From an uncultured Gammaproteobacteria bacterium (GTDB taxonomy: Bacteria; Pseudomonadota; Gammaproteobacteria; UBA6429; Thiohalophilaceae): DNA of 64,000 nucleotides. A program made the position numbers and the translations under genes. Of the stretch, positions 51,001-61,273 are shown piece by piece. The DNA is taken from positions 1 through 64,000 of the forward strand of contig CAJYAN010000014.1 of the NCBI GenBank assembly GCA_913064945.1, in the 5' to 3' direction. Position 1 is the stretch's first letter. Each line of letters begins with the position of its first letter. The notes under the pieces are model-generated. The model saw only the letters and a program-made list of their open reading frames with translations, was not told where the DNA came from and did no database searches.

Positions 51001-51721
51001 AGGCCTGCAAATAAAATGTGCCCTGCCAGTCCTGCGGATTCAGACTATCGCCATTGACGTCCGCAGAGAACTTGACGTTACGCCCTAACGTTTTTGGAAC
51101 TTCTACCTGCCCGGCCAGGACATGACGCTGACCTCGATTAGTCAGATGTAAATTCACATCGTTGAACTGGTAGTGTTTTGTTTTTAGATTGTCCTGCCAG
51201 ACAATGGTACTGTTTTCAAGACTCAGGTCGCTATAAGTAAATAGCCATTGCGCTAACTGGTTATCCGTCTTTGACGGCTCATTGCCGGTACGTCTGTTCA
51301 CCTTTAACCCCTGGACACTCAGACTGCCGTTTTTATGTCGGGTAAGAATGATATGGATCCCGTTAATGGTAATTTCACCAGGGACAAATTGCCGTTCTCG
51401 AATAGAGGCCAGTACCGCCAGACCAATACGCGCTTCGGAAAAACGCGCCAGTTCCCTTTTGGTTTTGCTATTGAGAAGTTGTACGTCTTTAAAGATCAGT
51501 ACTGGAGTCATGCCTTCGAGGCGCGCGTCAAATCCCTGAATATGAACATTTTGATCCAGTAATTTTGAGACCTCCTGTTCAATCACGCCACGGTATTTAC
51601 CCAGGTCATTCAGCAGGACCCGCGCAACGGAAAAAAAGATCGCCAGCAGAACGAGGACCACCGCCGCGACATAAATTGCGCCGCGGTAGATTTTTGTGCT
51701 GAGTGGTTGTCCGTTAGACAT
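48008..51721 (-). CDS. yhdP: YhdP, AsmA-like inter-membrane lipid transport protein
   Basis: 1237 residues. One N-terminal membrane helix (AIYVAAVVLVLLAIFFSVARVLL), then a very long periplasmic beta-rich region with the YhdP/DUF3971 and AsmA-type C-terminus (GRLFGLLSLAALPRRLFLDFTDM...VDGRTGLAQQDYDLNVLVIPNISGTAPLPGYLVWGP). YhdP proteins bridge the membranes and carry phospholipids outward. It follows rng in the same operon-like run. Confidence 0.95.
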   Translation of the reverse strand: MSNGQPLSTKIYRGAIYVAAVVLVLLAIFFSVARVLLNDLGKYRGVIEQEVSKLLDQNVHIQGFDARLEGMTPVLIFKDVQLLNSKTKRELARFSEARIGLAVLASIRERQFVPGEITINGIHIILTRHKNGSLSVQGLKVNRRTGNEPSKTDNQLAQWLFTYSDLSLENSTIVWQDNLKTKHYQFNDVNLHLTNRGQRHVLAGQVEVPKTLGRNVKFSADVNGDSLNPQDWQGTFYLQAFAVDIQQWEQFQPRWNNAQLKNGQLDVRLWGKWGQSKLLGLSGDLSAYDVTLQEKKAGPLNLQLLAGIFDWQRGEQGWSMKVKDFQLIHGGSVWPKTDITLAYQPGVEDVFQLNAGYLRIEDLRTILDTLDEGPEDLRQAVNGLNPSGDLRNLAAKAFVRDHKLRDVAVHAAFSHLHTSAWRHYPAIQGFRGSLVSTLNYGQLKIDNSYSTIYFPKMFRHAFSLNELKTQISWSKDRYGWTVSAGDVATQTTEVKANASVYLQVPANKASPYLDMQVQFWDGDASNASTYYPVGIMDKDLVHWLDQAIVAGKVGFGGAVFSGRLNDFPFRQQQGNFQVQFYADQVELNYQKHWPPLTNARVDASFSGQSMHIHGIQAQLLQQTLSRQVDVDIKDFLHPELQVQAKASGPVKEVFDFLVNSPIAPESKHFVQSVAMSGKSELNLDLYIPLNNQMAKLNPLHYRGDVDLTNMSFALLDRAVDIRALNGKLKFDERGLSGQALKASIMGEPASLDVYTQDFKEARPVQIVGRGAFDAATLHSHFAIPGLEKLSGQAGWQGVFTLPYVQAGREIPARLSLSSDLQGVTMDLPAPLNKKAGDKTPFSMTVVLPAKGMTQVQVQYDHRLQAALGLSRKQGSIGVSKATVNFGKKMPVLPRRKILRLEGNATQLPVQDWLEYFSAKGRHKTATAHDWQAMPVELAMNRLQLMLNADEHNTPLSKGGGDIRPQQWPLVNGYINKLMVNNTEIGKVVMDIDRVTDGFRINQLNLSTPYSTITSRGSWQFRQKEKTSLKIDMTSNDLGSQLSQWGFAAIIKAGKVRNTHAEVNWPASPFGFSFAGLNGRFNARIEKGNIVEVDPGAGRLFGLLSLAALPRRLFLDFTDMKSGFSFDTVEGSFDISQGNATTKNLTVDSTLAKVIVDGRTGLAQQDYDLNVLVIPNISGTAPLPGYLVWGPQVGAVLLFLKQIFGSAFDKSVASAYQITGSWEKPNIEKLNSPAPATK

Positions 51722-51757
51722 GCTCTGTATGGGATACCTTCACTAACCTGCTAGTGC

Positions 51758-53230
51758 TTACATCAGGACAATATCAAACTGCTCCTGAGAATACTCTGAC
51801 TCCACCTGTAATTTGATGGGTTTACCAACAAACTCTTCCAGCTCTGCCAGGCTGGTCGATTCCTCGTCCAGTAACAGGTCGATCACCACCTGTGACGCCA
51901 GTACCAGCAACTGTTGTGCATCAAATTGACGTGCTTCACGAATGATCTCGCGGAAGACTTCATAACAGACCGTCTCGGCGGTCATCAGTGAACCCCGCCC
52001 CTGACAGCAGGGACAGGGTTCGCAGAGAATATGCTCCAGACTTTCGCGGGTTCGTTTGCGGGTCATCTCGACCAGGCCCAGAGAGGAGACCTCACTGATA
52101 TGAGTCTTGGCGTGATCCTTTTCCAGATTTTTTTCCAGGGCGCGAATCACCTGGCGACGATGTTCCGTGTCCTGCATATCGATAAAATCAAGAATGATAA
52201 TGCCGCCAAGATTCCGCAGCCGTAATTGACGCACAATTGCCTGAGTCGCCTCCAGGTTGGTCTTGAAAATGGTCTCTTCCAGGTTACGATGGCCGACAAA
52301 GGCACCCGTGTTGACATCGATGGTGGTCATGGCCTCGGTTTGATCGATAATCAGATAGCCACCGGACTTCAGCTGTACCTTGCGTTGTAAGGACTTGTGG
52401 ATCTCGTCTTCCACACCATAGATATCAAAAATAGGGCGTTCACCGGGATAGTATTCAATACTGTCTTTTAGCTCGGGGATAAATTTGCCGGCAAAGCGTG
52501 ACACCTTGTCGTACGTCTCCCGAGAGTCGATACGGATCTTTTCCAGGCTGGTATCGCCCAGGTCGCGCATGGTACGCATCACCAGGGGCAAGTCTTCATG
52601 CACCAGCATACCGGCCGCTTCCGAAGATGCCTTTTCCTTAATGGCCGACCAGAGTTTCTGTAAAAACACCATGTCCTTATAGATGGCGTCGTCACTCGCG
52701 CCATCACCCACAGTCCGTACAATATATCCCCCCTGATCAAATTCGGCCTGATAGCGGGCAATAATATCCTTGAGTCGCTGTCGCTCATCCGGATTTTCAA
52801 TCTTTTGCGAGACGCCAATATGGTTTGAGCTCGGCATATAAACCAGATACCGCGAGGGTATGGATATTTGTGTGGTCAGACGCGCACCCTTGGTGCCCAT
52901 CGGGTCCTTGACCACCTGCACCACCACCTCCTGTCCCTCACGCAAGAGATTGAAGATCTGCGGTTCGGGCAATCTTTCCTCACTACTGACCCGCTCATTA
53001 CCTTCCACGATAACGTCCGAGGCATGCAAAAAGGCAGTACGATCCAGACCAACCTCGACAAAGGCCGCCTGCATCCCCGGCAGGACGCGACAGACCTTAC
53101 CTTTATATACATTACCAACCAGGCCACGACGACGGGTTCGTTCAATATGCACTTCCTGGAGCACACCATTCTCCACATAGGCGACGCGCGTCTCCTGCGG
53201 TGTTACATTAATCAGCAGTTCTTCACTCAA
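51758..53230 (-). CDS. rng: Ribonuclease G
   Basis: 490 residues. S1 domain at the N-terminus (GNVYKGKVCRVLPGMQAAFVEVGLDRTAFLHASDV), catalytic domain with AMTTIDVNTGAFVGHRNLEETIFKTNLEA, the DxxD metal site ILDFIDMQD, and the zinc-link CEPCPCCQGRG. Lacks the long C-terminal scaffold of RNase E. It matures 16S rRNA 5' ends. Confidence 0.97.
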   Translation of the reverse strand: MSEELLINVTPQETRVAYVENGVLQEVHIERTRRRGLVGNVYKGKVCRVLPGMQAAFVEVGLDRTAFLHASDVIVEGNERVSSEERLPEPQIFNLLREGQEVVVQVVKDPMGTKGARLTTQISIPSRYLVYMPSSNHIGVSQKIENPDERQRLKDIIARYQAEFDQGGYIVRTVGDGASDDAIYKDMVFLQKLWSAIKEKASSEAAGMLVHEDLPLVMRTMRDLGDTSLEKIRIDSRETYDKVSRFAGKFIPELKDSIEYYPGERPIFDIYGVEDEIHKSLQRKVQLKSGGYLIIDQTEAMTTIDVNTGAFVGHRNLEETIFKTNLEATQAIVRQLRLRNLGGIIILDFIDMQDTEHRRQVIRALEKNLEKDHAKTHISEVSSLGLVEMTRKRTRESLEHILCEPCPCCQGRGSLMTAETVCYEVFREIIREARQFDAQQLLVLASQVVIDLLLDEESTSLAELEEFVGKPIKLQVESEYSQEQFDIVLM

Positions 53231-53250
53231 CCGTACGGTTCCTTTTTATT

Positions 53251-53853
53251 TTATCGCTTTTGTACATCCAACATATCGATTCCCTCGCCCAAGAGCAATG
53301 ACTGGGTCTCAAAAAGCGGCAACCCCATCACGCCGGAATAGCTACCCTCCAGACGTTCAATAAACAGTGCCCCCAGGCCCTGGATGGCATAACCGCCTGC
53401 CTTGTCCGCCGGTTCACCCGTGGCCCAATATTGCTCCCTTTCCACTGCGCTCAGCGGCCGGAAATAAACGCGGCTAATGCTACAGCACACCCGGCTATAC
53501 TGACCAAGCATGGCCACGGCGCTATAGACATAATGCAAGCCTCCGGATAACTGCGCCAGCATAGCGAGGCCATCGTCACGGTCACGCGGTTTACCAAGGA
53601 TCCGATCATCGATAACGACCGCCGTATCGGCACCGAGCACCGGGTGGCCGTCGGCCGCGGTTAAGCTCGCCCGAGCGGTCCGGGCCTTGGCCAGTGCCAG
53701 ACGCTCCACATAGGCCTGGGCCGTTTCATTGGATAACGGCGTTTCATCAATATCACTTGAGAGTTGACGGTAACGAACACCGATCTGTTCCAGTAGCTCT
53801 GCCCGCCGTGGTGAGGCAGAGGCAAGATACAGATGAATATCGGGCGGGGACAT
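53251..53853 (-). CDS. Maf-family nucleotide pyrophosphatase
   Basis: 200 residues. [19 protein letters not shown] is the nucleotide-binding SASPRR motif, and [23 protein letters not shown] plus [31 protein letters not shown] follow. It corresponds by position (next to rng) to YhdE, which hydrolyses dTTP/UTP and modified nucleotides. It begins 5 bp before the rlmH stop. Confidence 0.94.
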   Translation of the reverse strand: MSPPDIHLYLASASPRRAELLEQIGVRYRQLSSDIDETPLSNETAQAYVERLALAKARTARASLTAADGHPVLGADTAVVIDDRILGKPRDRDDGLAMLAQLSGGLHYVYSAVAMLGQYSRVCCSISRVYFRPLSAVEREQYWATGEPADKAGGYAIQGLGALFIERLEGSYSGVMGLPLFETQSLLLGEGIDMLDVQKR

Positions 53854-53857
53854 GGAC

Positions 53858-54325
53858 TTATTTATGATAGGGGTGGTTGCGAAGAATCATCATGGCACGA
53901 TAGAGCTGCTCGGCCAGCACGACTCGCACCAGGGGATGTGGCAGCGTCAGCGGCGAGAGTGACCAGACTTGATTGGCGCGTTGGCGGACCGCCTCACTGA
54001 GACCATCGGGGCCGCCGACCAACAGGGCAATATCCTGTCCCAGAGTCATCCATTGCTGAATTTGTAGCGCCAGCGCTTCGGTACTCCATGACTTGCCATG
54101 CTGATCGAGGGCCACGACATGGGCCTGTGCCGGGATGGCCGTCAACAGACGCTCGGCCTCTTCATCCTGCCACTGCCGGATATTCACCTGCTTGCCTCTT
54201 TTGGCAGCAGGAATTTCTTTTAATTGCAGCGGGCACTCAGGTGGCATGCGCTTTTCATATTCGGCATAACCCTCGCTCACCCAGTGCGGCATTTTCTGAC
54301 CGACAGCAAGCAACTGAAAGCGCAT
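53858..54325 (-). CDS. rlmH: 23S rRNA pseudouridine-1915 N3-methyltransferase
   Basis: 155 residues, SPOUT fold. [54 protein letters not shown] gives the SAM-binding trefoil knot and the conserved C-terminal Tyr-His. It follows rsfS, as is standard. Confidence 0.96.
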   Translation of the reverse strand: MRFQLLAVGQKMPHWVSEGYAEYEKRMPPECPLQLKEIPAAKRGKQVNIRQWQDEEAERLLTAIPAQAHVVALDQHGKSWSTEALALQIQQWMTLGQDIALLVGGPDGLSEAVRQRANQVWSLSPLTLPHPLVRVVLAEQLYRAMMILRNHPYHK

Positions 54326-54336
54326 GGCCGCGTTGC

Positions 54337-54687
54337 CTAATCTGCAGCTTCGGCAGCGGGGCTTTCATCGCCCCACAGTTTTTCCAGATTATAAAAATCG
54401 CGCACCGAAGGCAGCATGACATGAACCACGACATCCCCCAGGTCCACCAATACCCATTCGCCATGCAGTTCGCCCTCGACGCCACGCGGCATTTGATTGG
54501 CCTCCTTGGCCTTTTCCACCACATTACTGGCCAGTGATTTGACTTGCCGTGCCGTGTTACCGGTAGCGATGATCATCATGTCGGTCATATCTGAGCGACC
54601 ACGTAAATCCAGGACCTTGATCTCCGTGGCCTTAATATCTTCCAGGGCGTTAACTGCCAGCGCGCACAGTGCTTCCGTATTCATCAT
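54337..54687 (-). CDS. rsfS: Ribosomal silencing factor
   Basis: 116 residues. [46 protein letters not shown] is the RsfS core; [30 protein letters not shown] closes it. It binds L14 to stop subunit joining in starvation. It is between nadD and rlmH, the usual order. Confidence 0.96.
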   Translation of the reverse strand: MMNTEALCALAVNALEDIKATEIKVLDLRGRSDMTDMMIIATGNTARQVKSLASNVVEKAKEANQMPRGVEGELHGEWVLVDLGDVVVHVMLPSVRDFYNLEKLWGDESPAAEAAD

Positions 54688-54698
54688 TGCTTCAAACC

Positions 54699-55331
54699 TT
54701 ATCCGTAAAAATGTCGTTGTTTCATATAATCGTAGACGGCGTCGGGTACCAGGTAACGTACCGATTCACCACGTTGCACGGCCTGCCGAATCGCCGTGGC
54801 CGAGATATCCAGTGCCGTGACCGCCTGAGAATAGACCTGACCCGCCGTCGCAGCGAACAATGCCTGCGGTGTCTCAACCAGGCGCTGCTGTAGAAGTGGG
54901 CGTAATTGATCGTTCTGGTACAACTTCTCGTGCGTCATCCCCGGCCTTTGCATGACCACAATGTGTGCCAGCGACAGGATCTCCTGCCAGCGATGCCAGC
55001 TCGTCAGGCTGGCAAAAGCATCCAGCCCCAGCAACAGGCACAGTGGCGCGTCGGTCTCCTGCCTGAGACTCTCCAGTGTATCCACCATATAGGAGGGACC
55101 GTCGCGCCGCAGTTCACGATCATCGACCTTGAAGCCTGGCTGCCCTTGCACAGCAAGCCGTAGCATGGCGAGCCGATCCCGGCCATCGGCACATGGCGGG
55201 GTCCGATGTGCTGGCTGACCACAGGGAATAAAACGCACCTCTGTCAGGGCCAGCGCGGCGTAGACTTCCAGTGCCGGACGTAAGTGACCCAGGTGAATCG
55301 GGTCGAAAGTACCGCCGAAAATTCCAATCAT
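54699..55331 (-). CDS. nadD: Nicotinate-nucleotide adenylyltransferase
   Basis: 210 residues. [11 protein letters not shown] (residues 5-15) is the nucleotidyltransferase HxGH-type motif, and [28 protein letters not shown] the C-terminal ISxTxIR motif. It makes NaAD from NaMN in NAD synthesis. It is separated from proA by 126 bp of repetitive DNA. Confidence 0.95.
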   Translation of the reverse strand: MIGIFGGTFDPIHLGHLRPALEVYAALALTEVRFIPCGQPAHRTPPCADGRDRLAMLRLAVQGQPGFKVDDRELRRDGPSYMVDTLESLRQETDAPLCLLLGLDAFASLTSWHRWQEILSLAHIVVMQRPGMTHEKLYQNDQLRPLLQQRLVETPQALFAATAGQVYSQAVTALDISATAIRQAVQRGESVRYLVPDAVYDYMKQRHFYG

Positions 55332-55339
55332 GAAAAATA

Positions 55340-55440
55340 GGGACGAGGTTCGAGGGACGAGGAACGAGGAAAAATCATTGTATCGTCACTACTGAATAGC
55401 TTCTCTATTACTGAAAATATACATAAAGCCTTGTCCCTCG
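55340..55440. repeat. GGGACGAGG repeats forming an inverted pair between proA and nadD
   Basis: GGGACGAGG occurs twice, with a GGAACGAGG variant, at 55340-55369. CGAGGGACGAGG (55351-55362) pairs with CCTTGTCCCTCG (55429-55440) at 11 of 12. It is a common type of intergenic low-complexity repeat; it may act as an mRNA stem between the genes. Confidence 0.55.
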
Positions 55441-55457
55441 ACACCCGCCGTTCGTCC

Positions 55458-56726
55458 CTATGTCCGTATATGTCCATCGCCGACGACGATGTATTTCTGT
55501 GAAGTCAGACCTTCGAGACCGACCGGGCCACGGGCGTGTATCTTGTCGGTGCTGATACCGATCTCGGCACCCAGACCATACTCAAAGCCATCGGCAAAAC
55601 GACTGGAGGCATTCAACATGACCGAGCTGGAATCGACCTCGGCCAGAAAACGCCGCGCCCTGCCAACATCTTCGGTAATGATGGCCTCGGTATGACCGGA
55701 ACTGTGCTCATGAATATGGTCCATGGCCATGTCGAGGCCATCGACAATGCGAATCGACAGGATCGGTGCCAGATATTCGGTATCCCAGTCCTCCGCCGTC
55801 GCCGCCTGGATACCGGACAGGATTTTTTGCGTCGCCGCGCAACCACGTAACTCGACACCCTCTGCCTGATAGAGCTTACCCAGTTTGGGTAACACCACGG
55901 CGGCAATGTCTTTATGGACCAGCAGTGTTTCCATGGTATTGCAGGTGCCATAACGTTGTGTCTTGGCATTAAAAGCCACTTTAATGGCCTTGTCCTTGTC
56001 CGCCTTGTCATCAATATAAGTGTGACATACCCCATGCAGGTGCTTGATCACCGGTACCCGCGCCTCGGCCGAGATGCGTTCGATCAGACCCTTACCGCCG
56101 CGCGGGACGATCACGTCCACATATTCCGACATGGTGATTAACTCACCCACCGCCGCACGGTCGGTGGTCTCTATCACCTGCACCACGGCCTCGGGTAATC
56201 CCACCTGTTGCAGGCCGGTACGAATACACTCGGCAATAGCCTGATTGGAGTGTGCCGCCTCGGAACCACCACGCAGGATGGCGGCATTGCCGGATTTCAG
56301 GCACAGGGCCGCGGCATCGGCGGTGACGTTGGGACGCGACTCATAAATAATGCCGATCACACCTAGCGGCACACGCATTTTACCGACCTGGATACCGGAG
56401 GGGCGAAATTTCATGTCGGAGATTTCCCCGACCGGCTCAGGCAACGCGGCCACCTGCTCTATCCCGACGGCCATGGCCTCAATCCGCTGCGGGCTTAATT
56501 CCAGCCGATCCAGCAGGGCGTCATCCAGGCCATTTTGTTTACCGGCCGCCATATCCTGTTGATTGGCTTTAAGCAGACTATCCGCCTGACGGCGAAGGGT
56601 ATCCGCGATAGCCTGCAGGGCGGCATTCTTCTCGCCGCTATTGGCACGCGCCAGGATGCGCGAGGCGGCACGCGCCTGTTGTCCCAGTTGCTGCATGTAT
56701 TCTTTGATAGTCACTTTTGCGTCCAT
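55458..56726 (-). CDS. proA: Gamma-glutamyl phosphate reductase
   Basis: 422 residues. NADPH-dependent second step of proline synthesis. [40 protein letters not shown] is the nucleotide-binding region and the nucleophilic cysteine is in [15 protein letters not shown], near residue 260. [36 protein letters not shown] closes the protein. proB is not nearby. Confidence 0.97.
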   Translation of the reverse strand: MDAKVTIKEYMQQLGQQARAASRILARANSGEKNAALQAIADTLRRQADSLLKANQQDMAAGKQNGLDDALLDRLELSPQRIEAMAVGIEQVAALPEPVGEISDMKFRPSGIQVGKMRVPLGVIGIIYESRPNVTADAAALCLKSGNAAILRGGSEAAHSNQAIAECIRTGLQQVGLPEAVVQVIETTDRAAVGELITMSEYVDVIVPRGGKGLIERISAEARVPVIKHLHGVCHTYIDDKADKDKAIKVAFNAKTQRYGTCNTMETLLVHKDIAAVVLPKLGKLYQAEGVELRGCAATQKILSGIQAATAEDWDTEYLAPILSIRIVDGLDMAMDHIHEHSSGHTEAIITEDVGRARRFLAEVDSSSVMLNASSRFADGFEYGLGAEIGISTDKIHARGPVGLEGLTSQKYIVVGDGHIRT

Positions 56727-56738
56727 AAAAAACTTAAT

Positions 56739-57776
56739 TTACCTGAGGTCGACCCTTGCCGGTGGGAACAGCTCAGTACCGGCAATGCTTACGAGTAATT
56801 GTACCAATTCATCCCACGCTCTGCCCGGTCTAAATCCCTTACTGATACGGTCAATCTCTGCCAGACGGGCATGCAGGGCCTGCCACTGTGGTGCCGAATA
56901 ACGCTGTAGTGCCGCTTTCATGGGCGGCTGCTTCTTGGGCCAGACGCGAAACTGGGAAAAGACCTGTTCGAGACGCTGCCCGGCGGCCATTGCCTGTGCC
57001 AGCTGGCAGAGTTGCCGTGTCTGATATGCCAGTGCGCCGACCACTGCGGGCAGTTCTACGCCCTCGGCACGCAGGCCATAGGCCATGCGCGTCGCCCGCT
57101 GCGCCTGACCACTCAGGGCCGCGTCGATCATGGCAAAGGCATCAAAGCGGGCACTGTCCGAGACCGCCGCGATCACATCGTCGGCATCGACATCGCCAGG
57201 ACCGTGCAGCAAAAGCAGTTTCTCCATTTCCTGGTCAGCGGCCAGCAGGTTACCCTCAATACGGTCGGCCAGTAGTTGCACCGCCTCGACGCTTGGCGTC
57301 AGGCCACGGACCTGCATTCGCTGTCGTATCCAGCCGGGTAATTGATTTAGCTCGATGGGCCAAATCTGCACAAAGGCACCGACCTGTTCCAGCGCGGTCA
57401 ACCACTTGCTACGCAGTTGTGCGGCATCCAGCTTACCGAGGATTAGTAACAGGATATTATCTTCGACAGGTTTCTCGGCATAGGCGCGTAAAAACTTGGC
57501 ACCCGCATCACCGGGCTTGGCCGATGGCAATCTGACTTCTAACAGACGACGCTCGGCAAACAGCGACATCGCCGAGGCCGAGGCCAGTACCTGCTGCCAG
57601 TCAAAATCCTTGCCGGCATCCCAGACCTGACGATCGCTATATCCCTGTTGCTGCGCCACCTGGCGAATTTGTTGCACCGCCTGGTCGACTTGAAACGGTT
57701 CCTCACCACTAACGACATAAATCGGCAACAGGGGTTTTGCCAGCTGGGCAGTAAGTTGTTCGAACCGCATTTTCAT
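56739..57776 (-). CDS. holA: DNA polymerase III delta subunit
   Basis: 345 residues. PIYVVSGEEPFQVDQAVQQIRQVAQQQG is the N-terminal AAA-like start, and the later LNQLPGWIRQRMQVRGLTPSVEAVQLLADRIEGNLLAADQEMEKLLLL is the delta-specific block. It opens the beta clamp within the clamp loader. Directly upstream of proA here and downstream of the lptE-leuS block. Confidence 0.93.
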   Translation of the reverse strand: MKMRFEQLTAQLAKPLLPIYVVSGEEPFQVDQAVQQIRQVAQQQGYSDRQVWDAGKDFDWQQVLASASAMSLFAERRLLEVRLPSAKPGDAGAKFLRAYAEKPVEDNILLLILGKLDAAQLRSKWLTALEQVGAFVQIWPIELNQLPGWIRQRMQVRGLTPSVEAVQLLADRIEGNLLAADQEMEKLLLLHGPGDVDADDVIAAVSDSARFDAFAMIDAALSGQAQRATRMAYGLRAEGVELPAVVGALAYQTRQLCQLAQAMAAGQRLEQVFSQFRVWPKKQPPMKAALQRYSAPQWQALHARLAEIDRISKGFRPGRAWDELVQLLVSIAGTELFPPARVDLR

Positions 57777-57848
57777 TTCGTACCGGGTATTGTCGGGGCG
57801 GGCGCTGAGGGCCGCCCATAAAATTTTGGTAACTGCTCATCGCGAGGC

Positions 57849-57955
57849 AACACTGAAGAGTGATTATATTTCAGTGTTGTCGTGGCAATCTCCAGAAGAT
57901 ACCGTGCGCCACGAGATTGCATCAGTCGTCTCACTCCTTCGCAATGACAGGCTTC
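57849..57955. repeat. Structured intergenic repeat between lptE and holA (GCAATCTC type)
   Basis: Two nested stems: AACACTGAA (57849-57857) with TTCAGTGTT (57870-57878), and GCAATCTC (57885-57892) with GAGATTGC (57913-57920), followed by CGTCTCACTCCTTCGCAATGAC. It resembles the repeat at 19305-19440. A short open frame over it is not a gene. Confidence 0.65.
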
Positions 57956-57987
57956 TTTCATTGTGTTGAAGTCGATATTTAAGTAAC

Positions 57988-58626
57988 TCACTTTTTTTGA
58001 TTGCCATTTTGAGGGGATACCACAGGGGCGGGTGTGTCCGTTGTGCCGGCAGGTTTATCACTCTTAACCTGTTGTCGGGTTTCATGACGCATGGCCGCCG
58101 ACAACTGACGCAACAGCTGTTGCGCCGAGCTGACAATAATCGACTTACGCAGTTTTTGCTCCTCATCACCCGTGGCGAGCAGATTATTCGGGTCAAAGGT
58201 ATAGGCGCGGGTAGTGGAAATATCCTGCACCGGTACAACGAAAACACCCTCTCGATCACTTACTGAATAGCGCAACTGATGTTTTAGTTCATACTCATTG
58301 GCCTTGCCGCTGGCATTCACCGACAGCACACGACGCTGCACCTCATCACGTAAAATTTGAATATGCAGGGCGGCTTCCTCTTTGGCGACAATCGCGACCC
58401 CGCCACGGCGGAGCGAGCCATAGAGCGCCCGTCCCAGCTCAGAATATTCTGTTGTGCCTGCAATCGAGACACTCGACAGTGACTCCGGCAGGGCAATCGC
58501 ACCGCGCAAATGAAATCCACAACCACTTAAAAGTAGCAAGGTAGCTGTGACAAAGGCCAGATAAAGAAACCATGCGCCACGACAATCTTTCGTCAACACC
58601 TTCACCATCACATCCCCGTCACTCAT
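57988..58626 (-). CDS. lptE: LptE, outer-membrane LPS-assembly lipoprotein
   Basis: 212 residues as read from the first ATG (an ATG six codons in is also possible). A hydrophobic segment ends in the lipobox LLSGC, then GFHLRGAIALPESLSSVSIAG, the conserved LptE opening. It plugs LptD and helps insert LPS in the outer membrane. The Pro/Thr/Lys-rich C-terminal tail is disordered-looking. It lies 13 bp from the leuS stop. Confidence 0.93.
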   Translation of the reverse strand: MSDGDVMVKVLTKDCRGAWFLYLAFVTATLLLLSGCGFHLRGAIALPESLSSVSIAGTTEYSELGRALYGSLRRGGVAIVAKEEAALHIQILRDEVQRRVLSVNASGKANEYELKHQLRYSVSDREGVFVVPVQDISTTRAYTFDPNNLLATGDEEQKLRKSIIVSSAQQLLRQLSAAMRHETRQQVKSDKPAGTTDTPAPVVSPQNGNQKK

Positions 58627-58639
58627 CCCTCAAGACTCG

Positions 58640-61096
58640 CTACTGTTCTTTAACAACCACATTCACCAGTTTACCCGGTACCACAATGACCCGGGCGACG
58701 GCCTTGCCTTCAATAAAGCGCTGAACGTTCTCATCGGCCATGGCCAGTTTTTCCACCAGATTGCGATCGGCATCGGCCGGTACGTTGACCCGCCCGCGTA
58801 GTTTGCCATTCACCTGCACCACAATGTCGATGCTCTCGCGCACCAGTGCGGCGGCATCGACCTGTGGCCACGGTGCGTTCAGGACATCATCCCCATAGCC
58901 TGATTGCTTCCACAGGCTATGACTAACATGCGGTGCAATCGGTGCCAGCAGGCGTAACAGGATACCCAGACCTTCGTGGTAAATCGCCGGGTTCGTTAAC
59001 GACTCATCGTACAGGCTGTTCATAATTTTCATACAGGCGGCCACTACAGTATTAAACTGGTACTTGTCAAAGTCCATCAGTGCCTGTTGCAGATATTCAT
59101 GTATCTCGCGGCGCACGGTTTTTTCTTTATCACTAAGGCGGCTCCAATCAGACGCTGCGGTGTGTCGACCCTGAATAGCCTGCTGGTTGGTCGCCGCAAA
59201 CGTCCAGACACGTTTGAGAAAACGAAACGCGCCTTCCACGCCCGAGTCCGACCACTCCAGAGATTGCTCCGGCGGCGCGGCGAACATCATGAACAGACGC
59301 GCCGTATCGGCACCGTATTCTTCGATCAGTGACTGCGGGTCCACCGTATTGCCCTTGGACTTGGACATCTTGGCGCCATCTTTTAATACCATGCCCTGCG
59401 TCAGCAGTTTCTTGAACGGCTCATCGGTTTTAATCAAACCGGCATCGCGCATCAGTTTGTTATAAAAACGCGCGTACAATAAATGCAGGATGGCGTGCTC
59501 GATACCACCGACATATTGATCGACCGGTAACCAGTAATTGGCGCGTTCATCCAGCATGGCCCTGTCATTATGCGGAGAGGCATAGCGGGCGTAATACCAG
59601 GAAGACTCCATGAAGGTATCGAAGGTATCGGTCTCACGCTCGGCCTTGCCACCACATTTCGGGCAGCTGGTTTTATAAAACGACGGCATTTTTTTAAGCG
59701 GCGAACCAACACCATCAAACTTGACGTCCTCCGGCAGTTTGACCGGCAGGTCTTTGGCGGGCACTGGCACCTCGCCACACTTGCTGCAGTGAATGATCGG
59801 TATGGGCGCGCCCCAGTAGCGTTGTCGGGAGACACCCCAGTCACGCAGACGATAGGTAGTACGCTTCTTACCTTGTTTATGCTTTTCCAGATGGGCCGCA
59901 ATTTTATCGAAGGCCTCATCCGAGCTCAGGCCATCAAACTGGCCTGAATTGACGAGACGGCCTTTACTGGTAAAGGCCTGTTGCCGCAGATTGACACCCT
60001 CATCATTCGTGGCCTCGATGACCTGTTGCATCGGCAGGCCATACTTGGTGGCGAATTCATAATCGCGCTGGTCGTGCGCCGGTACGGCCATGACCGCCCC
60101 CTCGCCATACCCCATCAAGACAAAATTGGCGATAAAGACCGGCACGCGATCACCACTCAGCGGGTGTACCGCCTTCAGGCCGGTATCAATCCCGTTCTTC
60201 TCCATGGTCTCCAGCGCTGCCTCGGCAGTGCCGGTCCGGGCACACTCTTTTATAAAAGCGGCGACTTTCGGATAACGCGCGCCAGCCTCGATGGCCAAAG
60301 GGTGTTCGGCGGCGACGGCGACATAGGTCACGCCCATCAGCGTATCCGGTCGGGTAGTAAATACTTTCAGGCTTTGCTTGCGGCCTTCAATCGCGAAGGT
60401 GATCTCAAGTCCCTGCGAACGACCAATCCAGTTACGCTGCATGGTGCGGACCTGCTCCGGCCAATCGTCGAGCGTATCCAGCTCGTCCAGCAGTTCATCG
60501 GCATAGTCAGTAATCTTCATAAACCACTGCGGGATGTCCTTGCGCTCGACACTGGTGTCACAGCGCCAGCACCTGCCATCGATCACCTGTTCATTCGCCA
60601 GGACGGTCAGGTCATTGGGACACCAGTTGACGGCCGCCGTCTTTTTATATACCAGACCTTTTTTATACAGGCGGGTAAACAACCACTGCTCCCAGTGATA
60701 ATAGTCGACATTACAGGTAGCCAGTTCACGATCCCAGTCATAACCCAGTCCCAGACGCTTGAGCTGGGCACGCATGTAGTCGATATTCTCGCGGGTCCAT
60801 TGCGCCGGTGGCACATTATTCTTAATGGCGGCATTCTCTGCCGGTAGCCCAAAGGCATCCCAGCCCATAGGCTGCATGACATTTTTACCCAGCATACGCT
60901 GGTAACGGCTGATCACGTCACCAATGGTGTAATTGCGTACATGACCCATGTGCAGGCGGCCACTGGGATAGGGGAACATAGAGAGGCAGTAGAATTTCTC
61001 TTTATTCGGGTCTTCCGTCACCTTGAATGACTGCTCGGACTCCCAATACTGCTGGGCCTGTGCTTCGACGTGCTTGGGGGAATACTGTTCTTCCAT
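58640..61096 (-). CDS. leuS: Leucyl-tRNA synthetase
   Basis: 818 residues, class I. HIGH-like HMGH at 49-52, the CP1 editing domain ([22 protein letters not shown] with the threonine-rich peptide), two zinc-type clusters ([22 protein letters not shown] and [11 protein letters not shown]...[28 protein letters not shown]), and [12 protein letters not shown] near 576. Length is a little below E. coli's 860. It is the first gene of leuS-lptE-holA-proA-nadD. Confidence 0.98.
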   Translation of the reverse strand: MEEQYSPKHVEAQAQQYWESEQSFKVTEDPNKEKFYCLSMFPYPSGRLHMGHVRNYTIGDVISRYQRMLGKNVMQPMGWDAFGLPAENAAIKNNVPPAQWTRENIDYMRAQLKRLGLGYDWDRELATCNVDYYHWEQWLFTRLYKKGLVYKKTAAVNWCPNDLTVLANEQVIDGRCWRCDTSVERKDIPQWFMKITDYADELLDELDTLDDWPEQVRTMQRNWIGRSQGLEITFAIEGRKQSLKVFTTRPDTLMGVTYVAVAAEHPLAIEAGARYPKVAAFIKECARTGTAEAALETMEKNGIDTGLKAVHPLSGDRVPVFIANFVLMGYGEGAVMAVPAHDQRDYEFATKYGLPMQQVIEATNDEGVNLRQQAFTSKGRLVNSGQFDGLSSDEAFDKIAAHLEKHKQGKKRTTYRLRDWGVSRQRYWGAPIPIIHCSKCGEVPVPAKDLPVKLPEDVKFDGVGSPLKKMPSFYKTSCPKCGGKAERETDTFDTFMESSWYYARYASPHNDRAMLDERANYWLPVDQYVGGIEHAILHLLYARFYNKLMRDAGLIKTDEPFKKLLTQGMVLKDGAKMSKSKGNTVDPQSLIEEYGADTARLFMMFAAPPEQSLEWSDSGVEGAFRFLKRVWTFAATNQQAIQGRHTAASDWSRLSDKEKTVRREIHEYLQQALMDFDKYQFNTVVAACMKIMNSLYDESLTNPAIYHEGLGILLRLLAPIAPHVSHSLWKQSGYGDDVLNAPWPQVDAAALVRESIDIVVQVNGKLRGRVNVPADADRNLVEKLAMADENVQRFIEGKAVARVIVVPGKLVNVVVKEQ

Positions 61097-61273
61097 TGGA
61101 GACGATCAACCTCATTGACAACATATTAATAAGAGTACGAAGCATACCGCAGGCCCCAAAGCAGCTACAACAGCAGGCTGACGAAATGTTGGCCTGATCC
61201 CCCGCAGCAACGATGCGTCCGCTGCCAACACGCGTTATAGTAGTGTTCAGTTTAAACATCAGAGGATCGCGCC

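Noticed and set aside
57773-57991. A 72-residue frame between lptE and holA
   Set aside because: It lies on a dispersed intergenic repeat and overlaps its stems; the translated sequence is the repeat, not a conserved protein.
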